A DNA stretch of 64,000 nt from a virus, in the IMG/VR virus record IMGVR_UViG_3300037493_006316, positions 22,224 through 86,223 of that record. The stretch is one strand, 5' to 3'. A program made the translations under genes and the position numbers. Position 1 is the stretch's first letter. Each line of letters opens with the position of its first letter. The notes under the pieces were generated by a model. That model was given only the letters and a program-made list of their open reading frames with translations, made no database searches and had not been told where the DNA came from. This document shows, piece after piece, positions 34,306-41,345 of this stretch.

Positions 34306-34349
34306 AAAACGACGAAGGCCCACCGGCCGCCCGTAGGCGGTCGTGGGCC
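34306..34349 (-). terminator. Hairpin in the leader of the head operon
   Basis: On the minus strand GGCCCAC (34349-34343) pairs with GTGGGCC (34323-34317), with an inner CCGCC/GGCGG stem, and a TTTT run at 34309-34306 after an eight-base gap. It lies between the promoter at 34380-34408 and the protease start, so it could terminate read-through from the Cas-like operon, attenuate the head transcript or be a processing structure. Confidence 0.5.
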
Positions 34350-34379
34350 GTTGCTCTCGGTGGAGCGGCTGCTGCTGCC

Positions 34380-34408
34380 AGACTACGGCGTGCCCGTCGG
34401 CCTGTCAA
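34380..34408 (-). promoter_or_regulatory. Consensus sigma70 promoter reading into capsid genes
   Basis: On the minus strand TTGACA (34408-34403), 17 bases, TAGTCT (34385-34380). The -35 is a perfect consensus, unlike the rest of this GC-rich window. The TAG of the -10 is also the stop codon of the zinc-ribbon gene. It separates expression of the virion genes from the accessory block upstream. Confidence 0.75.
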
Positions 34409-34646
34409 CCCCAACGCGCACCACAAGGCGCCTGCGGGGCGTAGGCGCGGCCGGCGCCGGCGGCATAGTCAGGGCCAGGAAGGGCAGCGGAACGACCTCA
34501 GAGCACCTGTCGCCGGGGCACCGCAGGCTCATGGAGCCGTCGGCCTCCACGCGCAGCATGGCGCCCGCGAAGGTGAGCTGACCCGACCGCACGGCCGAGA
34601 TGGGCGTGCTGCAGCGGGGGCAGCGTAGGCGGAAGGGGTCGTCCAC
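34383..34646 (-). CDS. Small zinc-ribbon protein, Com-like
   Basis: An 87-residue protein from a GTG. CPRC at about residues 9-12 and CPGDRC at about 42-47 would bind one zinc. The arrangement (short lead, first knuckle, about 30 residues, second knuckle, basic tail) recalls Com of phage Mu, the zinc-finger RNA-binding activator of mom translation. A Mom-like gene is 5 kb upstream on the same strand. The resemblance is in spacing only and could be a generic zinc ribbon. It follows cysH by 32 bases, and its stop forms part of the next promoter. Confidence 0.5.
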   Translation of the reverse strand: MDDPFRLRCPRCSTPISAVRSGQLTFAGAMLRVEADGSMSLRCPGDRCSEVVPLPFLALTMPPAPAAPTPRRRLVVRVGVDRPTGTP

Positions 34647-34678
34647 GTGGCCTCGCGGGCGCAGGCTATCGCGAGACG

Positions 34679-35482
34679 TCAGCCGATGTGGCGGATGTCG
34701 GGCCAGATCAGCGCCGCCCGGCGGTAGGTCGCCGGCCACCAGCGTTGCAGCCACTGGAAGTGCAACTCGGCCATGTAGGTGTCGAGCCCGACGACGAACC
34801 ACGAGTGCCGCATGGCCAACGCGTCGGCGCCGATGTCGATGCAGCCGTAGACCGGGTGCAGCGGCACCTTGTTGGCCCACAACATTGCGTGCACGTCCAG
34901 CGCGGTCCACGCCCGCAGAGGCGCGGCGCGCCAGGTGCCGTCGGCGATCTGGTAGAACGCGCCGCGCGACCACAGCAGCATGCGGCGGCGCTTGTTCTCC
35001 TCGGCGCGCAGGCCCCAGAACATCGAACGCCCCGCGCGTGTGCGGTTGGCGGCATCGAACCAGGGCCCGGACAGCGCGCCGCGGCGCTGGTCATCGGTGG
35101 AGCCGTCGAGCGGCCGCGAGGTGTCGATCTGCACCCACGGCAGCTCCAGCGAGCATTCGACCTCGAGCGCAACACGCTGCAGGTAGGTCTCCTCTCCCTC
35201 CCAGCACAGATCGTCGCGCAGCGACAGCAGCGGCACCCGAACGCCGGCCTCTCGCAGGATCAGCGCCAGCGCCGTCGAGTCCTTGCCGCCGGACACGCTG
35301 GCCTGCCAGGCGTCTGCTCGGGTCATGGCTGAGCGGACCACGTCAACGGCCTCGGCGCGGCGCCGGGCGAACTCGCGGCTGTTCGCGTGAAGCATCACCT
35401 GCCGCGCCGGGTAGCGAACGCCCCAGTCGTCGCGGTCGGGCATCGGGCCGTCCCACCAGCCCTCAAGCGCCTCACGCCGCAT
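34679..35482 (-). CDS. cysH: CysH/PAPS reductase-like protein of the type IV-B Cas locus
   Basis: A 267-residue protein of the PP-loop ATP-pyrophosphatase superfamily with SGGKDST at residues 64-70 and DLCWEGEETYLQR following. The C-terminal part has FWGLRAEENKRRR and a LHPVYGCIDIGADA segment like phosphoadenylyl-sulfate-reductase relatives. A CysH-like protein is the standard partner of type IV-B CRISPR-Cas loci; its role there is unresolved (nucleotide or tRNA/DNA modification has been suggested). It is the last enzyme gene of the Cas-like operon, overlapping the Cas6-like gene by 11 bases. Ordinary sulfur metabolism is unlikely in this context. Confidence 0.8.
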   Translation of the reverse strand: MRREALEGWWDGPMPDRDDWGVRYPARQVMLHANSREFARRRAEAVDVVRSAMTRADAWQASVSGGKDSTALALILREAGVRVPLLSLRDDLCWEGEETYLQRVALEVECSLELPWVQIDTSRPLDGSTDDQRRGALSGPWFDAANRTRAGRSMFWGLRAEENKRRRMLLWSRGAFYQIADGTWRAAPLRAWTALDVHAMLWANKVPLHPVYGCIDIGADALAMRHSWFVVGLDTYMAELHFQWLQRWWPATYRRAALIWPDIRHIG

Positions 35483-36218
35483 GCAGCACGCCCCACCCTT
35501 CGCTCCGATGGGCCCCCAGCGCAGTGTGCGGCGGCAGCACGGCGTTGCAGACGAAGTCGCAGACGAAGCCCACGGCGCGCGCGCCTTGGCCGCGGGCTGG
35601 CCGCTCGAAGGACACCGGCACCAGCCGCAGCGTCGACGAGTCGATGACGACGTGGGGCACGATGGACTGCCGCAGCACGCCGAGCTCGCCCAACAGCGTC
35701 ACCACCGCGGCCGACAGGTAGTGCCCAGCCCAGGCCAGCTCGAGCATGTCGTTGCCGCGCGGGCGCCGCTGATCCACGACGCTGCTCGGGAAGATCGGCG
35801 ACCGCAGGCTGTAGCGCCGCCAGGACTTGCCCAGGTACTGCGCGTCGGTCTCGCCGACCTCAAGCTCGCACCCGCGCACCTCGAGGACCTCGCCGGCCGG
35901 CAGGCGCAGAGCGCGCACCCGGCCCAACAGCGCGGCGTTGGTCGCGGCCCGCGGCCCGACGAAGTACAGCTCGGGCACGTCAAACACGCGGTAGTGCACC
36001 TCGGACGGGCGCGCCGACGACTGCGCATCGTCGCCGTGGTTGTGCCACGACACGGACGCGCCGCAGAGGTCCTCGATCTGCTTGACGACCGCGCCGCGCA
36101 GGATGCGCGCCGGTTTGCGCCGCCAGTCGCAGTCGAGCCGCGCCAGCGCCCAAGGGGTGCGGCGCACCCAGGGGTAGCCCTCGACCTCGGCGCCGAGCGG
36201 CGGCAGCTCGGGCGTCAC
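35472..36218 (-). CDS. Cas6-like protein in the type IV locus
   Basis: A 248-residue RAMP-like protein from a GTG overlapping the csf3 stop (GTGA); the longer reading from 36239 is not needed. ILRGAVVKQI (about 39-48) is followed by WHNHGDD (His59, His61), then YRVFDVPELYFVG, a Tyr-rich middle and a C-terminal glycine-rich loop GAHRSEGWGV (235-244). This is the layout of Cas6-type crRNA endonucleases, in which a histidine often catalyses and the G-loop follows the second ferredoxin domain. Type IV-B loci as known lack cas6, so either this is an unusual addition or another RAMP subunit. Activity is not shown. Confidence 0.6.
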   Translation of the reverse strand: MTPELPPLGAEVEGYPWVRRTPWALARLDCDWRRKPARILRGAVVKQIEDLCGASVSWHNHGDDAQSSARPSEVHYRVFDVPELYFVGPRAATNAALLGRVRALRLPAGEVLEVRGCELEVGETDAQYLGKSWRRYSLRSPIFPSSVVDQRRPRGNDMLELAWAGHYLSAAVVTLLGELGVLRQSIVPHVVIDSSTLRLVPVSFERPARGQGARAVGFVCDFVCNAVLPPHTALGAHRSEGWGVLHAA

Positions 36219-36877
36219 CGCGACACCGTCTGCCAGCACGCCACCGCGCGCCCCACCTGGTGGTAGGGCGGCCGGGTTGGCACGAAGGTTTGCCGCACGC
36301 GCCCACGGGGCAACTCCGCCACCGCGTCGACCGGCAGGTGCCGCAGGCGCACCTCAGCGGCGTAGGCCGCAAGCTCAGGCCCGCCCGGGTCGTCGATGAC
36401 CTCCCAGCGGCGCACCCAGCCCCACCCGTGCGTGCGGCGGGCTCCGATGCCGTCGATGTAGCTGAGCGCCGTCGCAATGGCCTCGGGATCACCGATGCAC
36501 GTCCACGACACCTCGTTCATCTCCACCCGCGAGTAGAGCGGCACCCGGAGGCTCTTGTCCGGGCCGGCGCCGCTGTCGATGTTGCGCACGCCGTCGAGCA
36601 GCTCGGCGATGTGCCCCGCGTGCCGGCGGTGCGCGTAGCTGAGCGCCTCCATGCCGTGGAGCACCGCCTGCGACGCGGCCCACCACCAATCGCCCCCGGC
36701 CTCGACCCGGGCGAGCGGCAGGGGCAGCGCGTCGGCCTCGTCGAGGTCCATGATGCCGCCCGGCAAGTTGTGGCAGGCCACCTGCGCCACGCCGGCGAGA
36801 AGCAGCCCGTCGAGCATCGGCGGCACCTTGAGCAGCGCGGGCTGCGCAAGGTGCGCGGTGACCCTGAGCTTTCTCAC
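36215..36877 (-). CDS. csf3: Csf3-like (Cas5 of type IV) protein
   Basis: A 220-residue protein from a GTG overlapping the csf2 stop. N-terminal strand KLRVTAHLAQPALL with MLDGLLLAG, a centre with RVEMNEVSWTCIG, then YIDGIGARRTHGWGWVRRW (the RAMP glycine-rich loop) and a C-terminal LPRGRVRQTF...PPYHQVGR tail agree with Csf3. In type IV complexes it caps the 5' end of the guide RNA next to Csf1. Four-base overlaps with csf2 and the Cas6-like gene imply fixed stoichiometry. Confidence 0.8.
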   Translation of the reverse strand: MRKLRVTAHLAQPALLKVPPMLDGLLLAGVAQVACHNLPGGIMDLDEADALPLPLARVEAGGDWWWAASQAVLHGMEALSYAHRRHAGHIAELLDGVRNIDSGAGPDKSLRVPLYSRVEMNEVSWTCIGDPEAIATALSYIDGIGARRTHGWGWVRRWEVIDDPGGPELAAYAAEVRLRHLPVDAVAELPRGRVRQTFVPTRPPYHQVGRAVACWQTVSR

Positions 36878-37899
36878 AGGTTCAGCTCCTTGCGGATCTG
36901 CTCCGCGTTGGCCCGCACGTGCTCCGCGTAGGCCGTGGCAAAGGCCTCGGCCGACGGGTCGATGCTCTCGGCGTGCTCGAGGGCCTCGGCGGACGCGACC
37001 GTGACCGGCACCGGGCCGCCCACGCCCCGGGTGCGGCTGGCGACGGCGATCCGCACCGCGCACTGACCGTGCCCCTTCGAGGACGCCCCGCCCAGGTGCG
37101 CCCCGCTCGAGATCCAGCGTGTCAGCGCGAGCATCAGGCAGGCGGCTTCGTTGTCGGTGGCGTCGGTGAGCCGGATGGTGCACACCATCGGCGTTCCGGG
37201 CGCGATGGCTTGGAACGCGTGGGGCATGCTCTCGTTGGCCTCGCGGCGCTCATCCTTGCCAGCCGCCTTGCCCTTCCGGGCCGCGGCCGCGTCCTCGATC
37301 TGCCGGAGCTCGGCCGGGGGCAGCAGCGCCGCGGCGTGCGAGGTCTTCAGGTCGTGCCGGTAGTAGGTGATCGGCGTGGGGCTCTCGATCAGGTGGTGCG
37401 GCAGAGGCGGCTGGCCACCGAACAGCAGAGGCTTGAGCCCGGCGGCGCCGACGTCGATCAGGCCGCTGCCCACCGTCAGGTCGGTGTAGGGCATGACCGT
37501 CGAGACCTGCACACGGCCGCGCATGATCATCGCGCCATCCATCGCGCCAAAGACGCTGAGCACGGGCAGCAGGTCGCGCATGCGCCGGGCCTCGTCGAGG
37601 TTGGCCACGCGGTCGCTGCCCTCCATTTTGCCGCCCTTGAACAGCAGGCGCAGGCCGTCGCGGTTGACCTCGGAGATGCCTGCGAGCTGCAAGAACAGCA
37701 GGCCCGCGTGCTCGCGCAGGGTGGCCTTCATCGCGGCGCCGGACACGCAGGCGACGTCCTCCTGGCCCCAGCGGCCGTCGCGACAGACGTTGAGCGTTCG
37801 GCGGTGCAGCTCTTGCTCGTTGCCGTTGTTGCCGGCCCCATGGGTCAGGGCCGTGCGGGGCGTGATCTCGAGCACGAAGGTGTAGCTGTGGCGGGTCAT
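36874..37899 (-). CDS. csf2: Csf2-like (Cas7 backbone of type IV) protein
   Basis: A 341-residue protein from an ATGA overlap with the Cas11-like gene. Motifs: THGAGNNGNEQELHRRTL, CVSGAAMKATLREHAG (RAMP helix), SVFGAMDGAMIMRGRVQV and C-terminal SSGAHLGGASSKGHGQCAV (G-rich loop). These match Csf2, the subunit that polymerises along the guide RNA in type IV effector complexes. Length is typical. No nuclease residue is expected in this subunit. Confidence 0.88.
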   Translation of the reverse strand: MTRHSYTFVLEITPRTALTHGAGNNGNEQELHRRTLNVCRDGRWGQEDVACVSGAAMKATLREHAGLLFLQLAGISEVNRDGLRLLFKGGKMEGSDRVANLDEARRMRDLLPVLSVFGAMDGAMIMRGRVQVSTVMPYTDLTVGSGLIDVGAAGLKPLLFGGQPPLPHHLIESPTPITYYRHDLKTSHAAALLPPAELRQIEDAAAARKGKAAGKDERREANESMPHAFQAIAPGTPMVCTIRLTDATDNEAACLMLALTRWISSGAHLGGASSKGHGQCAVRIAVASRTRGVGGPVPVTVASAEALEHAESIDPSAEAFATAYAEHVRANAEQIRKELNL

Positions 37900-38402
37900 T
37901 CGGTCTCCTTGGCGTAGGCGCGGACCTGCCGCAGCCAGTCGATGAGCAAGCCGGTGGCCTGGATGACCTGCTCCATGCCCTCCCGGCTGCGGAGGGTGGT
38001 CCAGGTGTCGAGGCCGAGCTCCTGCCCGGCGCCGGCGGTGCCGCAGGCCCTGCGCCACCACAGAGCGCTCTCTGCGTGCAGCGCGTCGCCGCGGCAGCCC
38101 AGGCCTTGCAGGACGTTCAGGCCCCAGGCCTCGAGGCTGTGCGAGCGCGAGCGCGCGCCGCGCATGCGGGCGCCCAGCCGCTCCTGCGCCTCGAAGCCCT
38201 TGAGGCTCTTGAGGTTGCCGGTCGTGTAGCCGGCCCGCCAGGCGAGCACCCCGAAGTAGGCCGGAGCGATGACCTCAGCCGAAAAGGCTGAGCTGTCGTC
38301 GAGCAGGCCCGTCGGCACGAGGGCGCGCAGCAGGTGCGTCGCTCTCTCGGGCTCGCTCAGGGGCTTGAGGTACTCCAGCGCCGGGGTCGGCAGCTCGATC
38401 AT
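37896..38402 (-). CDS. cas11: Cas11-like small subunit of type IV-B
   Basis: A 168-residue, mainly helical protein located between csf1 and csf2, where type IV-B loci carry cas11. An ATG with AGGAG eight bases upstream (38402) is used, which makes the gene overlap the end of csf1 by 128 bases. Helices include PALEYLKPLSEPERATHLLRA in outline and EQVIQATGLLIDWLRQVRAY at the end. There is no sequence motif for this fast-evolving subunit, so the call rests on position, size and helical content. Confidence 0.65.
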   Translation of the reverse strand: MIELPTPALEYLKPLSEPERATHLLRALVPTGLLDDSSAFSAEVIAPAYFGVLAWRAGYTTGNLKSLKGFEAQERLGARMRGARSRSHSLEAWGLNVLQGLGCRGDALHAESALWWRRACGTAGAGQELGLDTWTTLRSREGMEQVIQATGLLIDWLRQVRAYAKETE

Positions 38403-39453
38403 GGATGGGCTCCTGCGGCGCGGGCGCCGCCTTGGGGGTGACGGGCGCCGGGGGCGTGGCCCTGATGGCGTCGGTCGACGGGCGGATGGCCTCGGCCAGC
38501 TCAAGCAGCGCCGAGCCGCGCCAAAGTCGGATGATGGGGTCCCAGGTGCGCGCCGCCAGCACGATCTGCGCGTCACCGCGAGGCCGATAGGCGCCGCTGA
38601 GCACCTCTTCGGGGTGCGCGCCGGCGCGGATCAGCTCTTCCATCGCCCGCAGCACGGCGGCCAGATCGGCAGGCGCGTAGCAGACGAGGCCCGGGCCGTT
38701 GCAGTAGACGCTCTGCACCTCGACGCGCCCGTCGCTGATGGGCGCGAGGTAGGCGCAGTGCTTCTGGCCGTCGCCCATGCTGAGCGACCAGGGCGCCGCC
38801 GGGGGGTTGAGCAGCACGCCGCGGATGACCTCGCGGTCGGCCGGGCGCTGAGCCTTGAGTGCGTGCCAAGCGCCGTCGATGACCAGGTGGTCGTAGTTGC
38901 GGAACTTGCCCACCATGGCCGCGCCGACGTCGGCCTCATCCAGCGTCGCCAGCAGCGGCAGCTCGGGCGGCATCGTCGACAGGTCGCCGCCGGCGGCCGC
39001 TGCTCGAGCCGCAAGCCAGGCCGCCTCAAGCGGCGCGCCGCGCTTGCCCTGTGGCGGCCGCGCGAAGACGTAGACCGTCGAGCCGGGCCCGCGGCAGATG
39101 GATGCCTTCGCGCCGCGGTCGCCGCCGAGGCTCAGCGAGACCTTGCCGTCGCCGTCGAGAGCCGCCTGCAACTGCGGCGCCCAGACCGCGCGCGGCAGGC
39201 TCACCCAGTCGGACAGCGACCACCCGCAGGCGTGGCAGAGGAACGCGCTGTCGAGGATGGCGGGCCCGCGCGGGATTGTCGCGTGGAAGCTGTCTGGCAG
39301 CGTCGAGATCGGCCGGCCGGAGCCGCCCAGGTCAACGCCGCACCACCAACACCCGGCGCCTTGCGGCGCGGGCTCGGCCTGCTCTGCGGTGGGGCGACCG
39401 GCGGCGCGCCACATGAGCGCGACGCCGGTCCTGGGGCTGGTCGAGGGCTTCAT
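38275..39453 (-). CDS. csf1: Csf1-like (type IV large subunit) protein
   Basis: A 392-residue protein heading the Cas-like operon. Cys35/Cys38 (CWWCG) and Cys73/Cys76 (CHACG) form the four-cysteine zinc site typical of Csf1. The middle has FRNYDHLVIDGAWHAL and SLSMGDGQKHCAYLAP as in the family. Csf1 is the Cas8-like signature subunit of type IV. The last 70 residues are Pro/Ala/Arg-rich, lie mostly over the cas11 start in another frame, and end QLSLFG, which resembles a sliding-clamp-binding motif. A promoter-like site sits only six bases before the ATG. Confidence 0.82.
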   Translation of the reverse strand: MKPSTSPRTGVALMWRAAGRPTAEQAEPAPQGAGCWWCGVDLGGSGRPISTLPDSFHATIPRGPAILDSAFLCHACGWSLSDWVSLPRAVWAPQLQAALDGDGKVSLSLGGDRGAKASICRGPGSTVYVFARPPQGKRGAPLEAAWLAARAAAAGGDLSTMPPELPLLATLDEADVGAAMVGKFRNYDHLVIDGAWHALKAQRPADREVIRGVLLNPPAAPWSLSMGDGQKHCAYLAPISDGRVEVQSVYCNGPGLVCYAPADLAAVLRAMEELIRAGAHPEEVLSGAYRPRGDAQIVLAARTWDPIIRLWRGSALLELAEAIRPSTDAIRATPPAPVTPKAAPAPQEPIHDRAADPGAGVPQAPERARESDAPAARPRADGPARRQLSLFG

Positions 39454-39459
39454 GCCCTC

Positions 39460-39488
39460 TGCGTAATCTCAGGCCCCGGAGGGTGCAA
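39460..39488 (-). promoter_or_regulatory. Promoter of the Cas-like operon, probably leaderless
   Basis: On the minus strand TTGCAC (39488-39483), 17 bases, TACGCA (39465-39460). The -10 ends six bases before the csf1 ATG at 39453, so a transcript would start at or next to the start codon and carry no Shine-Dalgarno. It overlaps the end of the Mom-like gene. Confidence 0.55.
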
Positions 39489-40758
39489 CGAGAGACCAGT
39501 CCGCCGGGCCCGCCTTCGGCCCGGCCTCCCACCGGATCTTGTCCTGCCGGGCCAGCGCCGGATCGCCCACCACGCCCGCGCGGGCGCCGCCCGGGTCGCG
39601 GCCGGGGATCTTCGCGACGGGGCGCAGGCCCTTGTCGGCGAGAGCCTTGTAGGTCGCGCCCTCCTCGCTGCTCAGGCTGTAGGTCACCAGCTTGCTGGGC
39701 ACCGCACGCGCAGCGAGCTGCCAGACGTCGAGCACCCGGGCGACCAGCTTGCTGGCCGCGCCCTTGACCGTGCCGTCGGTCGCCACCCGGGTCAGCTCCA
39801 CGACGCCGTGCGGGTCCGCGTACCGCGCCGTCGGGGCGTTGCAGACCGCAACACCCACAAGCCGAGCGCCACGGGCGACCCCGATGCAGAACAGCAGCCC
39901 GCGCGGGTTCGCCTCGGGCAGTGCGCTATGGTGCCGCTGCACGAAGTCGAAGGCGTCGCGCTTGCTCACCGGAACCAAGCGCAGTTCGGCGTCATCGCTG
40001 AGACTGTCGACCAGCACGGCCAGGGCCGCCCACTCCGGGAGCTCGAAGCCGTCGCCGATGGTCTTGCCGCCGCGGCCCGCGCCACCCACGCGCCACCGCC
40101 AGTCGGGCTCGTGTCGGCCCCAGACGTGAAGCGCCAAGCAGGTGACCAGCACCGCCAGATCAGCTTGCTCAACCGCGCTCAGCTCGCGGCCCGCTGCGTC
40201 CTGACCGGGCACGCCGACCAGCTCGGCCAGGGTCCACGCGTCGGGCTCTTCATAGGGGTCGTCGGGGTCGTCGAGGTCGTCGACCTGCCCCATCTCGCGG
40301 TCCCACGCCCACTTCATCTCGGGCTCGTTCATCATCGCGTGCGCCAGCGACAACATCGCCGAGGCCATGCCGAACGCGCGCACGTCGGCGTCGGGCAGCG
40401 GACGGAACGCCCGCGTCCCGGGCACGGGCTCAGCTACCGCGCCGAAGCGGTCATGCAGCGTGACGGGGGCGGCCTGGAACATCGTGGCCTGGGCGCCGAC
40501 GGCGCCGCGGAAGCGCTCGGCGTCCCCCATGGCCTCGACGTCGGACGCGAACCGCCCCTCGATCACCCCGTCGCGCCGCAGCTCGTAGCGGAGCGCAGCC
40601 TTGACGAGGTCCACATCAAGCCGGTTAGCCACAGCCACCACGAACGACGCGCCGTGGCGCCGGACCGTCCAGGTGCCGTCTTCCTGTCGCCGCCAGGGGT
40701 CGTCGCGCAGGCCGTCGAGCTTGGCCTCGCGGGGCAGGATGTGCAGGCGCATGGTCAC
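39469..40758 (-). CDS. Mom/XF1762-like acyltransferase-fold protein with unknown N-terminal domain
   Basis: A 429-residue protein. Residues 261-412 carry the Mom/XF1762 pattern: VSKRDAFDFVQRHH (His276-His277), FCIGVARG, LVGVAVCNAPTARY, ELTRVATDGT, AASKLVARVL, LVTYSLSSEEGATYKAL and a final QDKIRWEAG. Mu Mom uses a GNAT-type fold to modify adenines in phage DNA against restriction; XF1762-like proteins are its close relatives. Residues 1-250 are extra, with no family recognised (mixed domain with an Asp-rich loop DDLDDPDDP). It lies just upstream of csf1. Substrate and nucleic-acid target are inferred. Confidence 0.75.
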   Translation of the reverse strand: MTMRLHILPREAKLDGLRDDPWRRQEDGTWTVRRHGASFVVAVANRLDVDLVKAALRYELRRDGVIEGRFASDVEAMGDAERFRGAVGAQATMFQAAPVTLHDRFGAVAEPVPGTRAFRPLPDADVRAFGMASAMLSLAHAMMNEPEMKWAWDREMGQVDDLDDPDDPYEEPDAWTLAELVGVPGQDAAGRELSAVEQADLAVLVTCLALHVWGRHEPDWRWRVGGAGRGGKTIGDGFELPEWAALAVLVDSLSDDAELRLVPVSKRDAFDFVQRHHSALPEANPRGLLFCIGVARGARLVGVAVCNAPTARYADPHGVVELTRVATDGTVKGAASKLVARVLDVWQLAARAVPSKLVTYSLSSEEGATYKALADKGLRPVAKIPGRDPGGARAGVVGDPALARQDKIRWEAGPKAGPADWSLVAPSGA

Positions 40759-41345
40759 CGCCGAGGCCGGGTTGCGCGGAGGGCGCCCTCCATCGCCGCG
40801 GCCTGTTTGAGGACCTCGTCATAGCGCGCTGGGTCGTGCGATACCACGCGCTGCAGCGCGCTCATCGCCTCGTCGTAGGCGCGAAGCATGGCCGCGGGCG
40901 GCATTTCGCCGCGCTCGATCAGCGGCATCATCTCGGCGCGCCGCAGCTCGACGGCGGCCGCCGCCTCGACGTCGTCGCACAGAGCCACCGGCGGCGCGAA
41001 GGCTGCCAGCGAGAGCTGCGCCGACCCGACGCGCACCGGCTCGCAGCCGTCTGGGCGCGGCTCGAGCGCCAGCTGCTCGCCCTTCGGCTCACCCGTGCCG
41101 GCCGGCGGCGCCGGCGGCAGGCGCCGCTCTGTGGGCACCCGGCCGTGCGGCCGCACCGTCACCGCGCCAGCCTCCGTGCGCCGGACGTGACCCCGCACAG
41201 GCACGCCGGGCGCCTTGGGGATGGGCAGCAGCGCCAGCGGGCGCCCAGGGCCCGCCACGCGCACTGCGGCGCCCTCCAGGCCCTGGGGCGTCGCCGGCGC
41301 CGTCGCGGCAGATTCCGCCTTGCGCAGCACGAGGCGGGCCTGCAT
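40755..41345 (-). CDS. Hypothetical protein with clamp-like motifs
   Basis: A 196-residue protein from an ATGA overlap. The first 110 residues are basic, Pro/Gly-rich and probably disordered, containing EQLALEP and AQLSLAAF stretches that resemble bacterial sliding-clamp ligands. The last 80 residues are helical (VELRRAEMMPLIERGEMPP). No family recognised. It overlaps the Mom-like gene by four bases and probably shares its mRNA. Confidence 0.55.
   Translation of the reverse strand: MQARLVLRKAESAATAPATPQGLEGAAVRVAGPGRPLALLPIPKAPGVPVRGHVRRTEAGAVTVRPHGRVPTERRLPPAPPAGTGEPKGEQLALEPRPDGCEPVRVGSAQLSLAAFAPPVALCDDVEAAAAVELRRAEMMPLIERGEMPPAAMLRAYDEAMSALQRVVSHDPARYDEVLKQAAAMEGALRATRPRR

Noticed and set aside
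34679-35482. Host-like sulfate assimilation function for the CysH-like gene
   Set aside because: There are no other sulfur genes nearby, and it overlaps the Cas6-like gene. cysH-like genes are a known companion of type IV-B loci.
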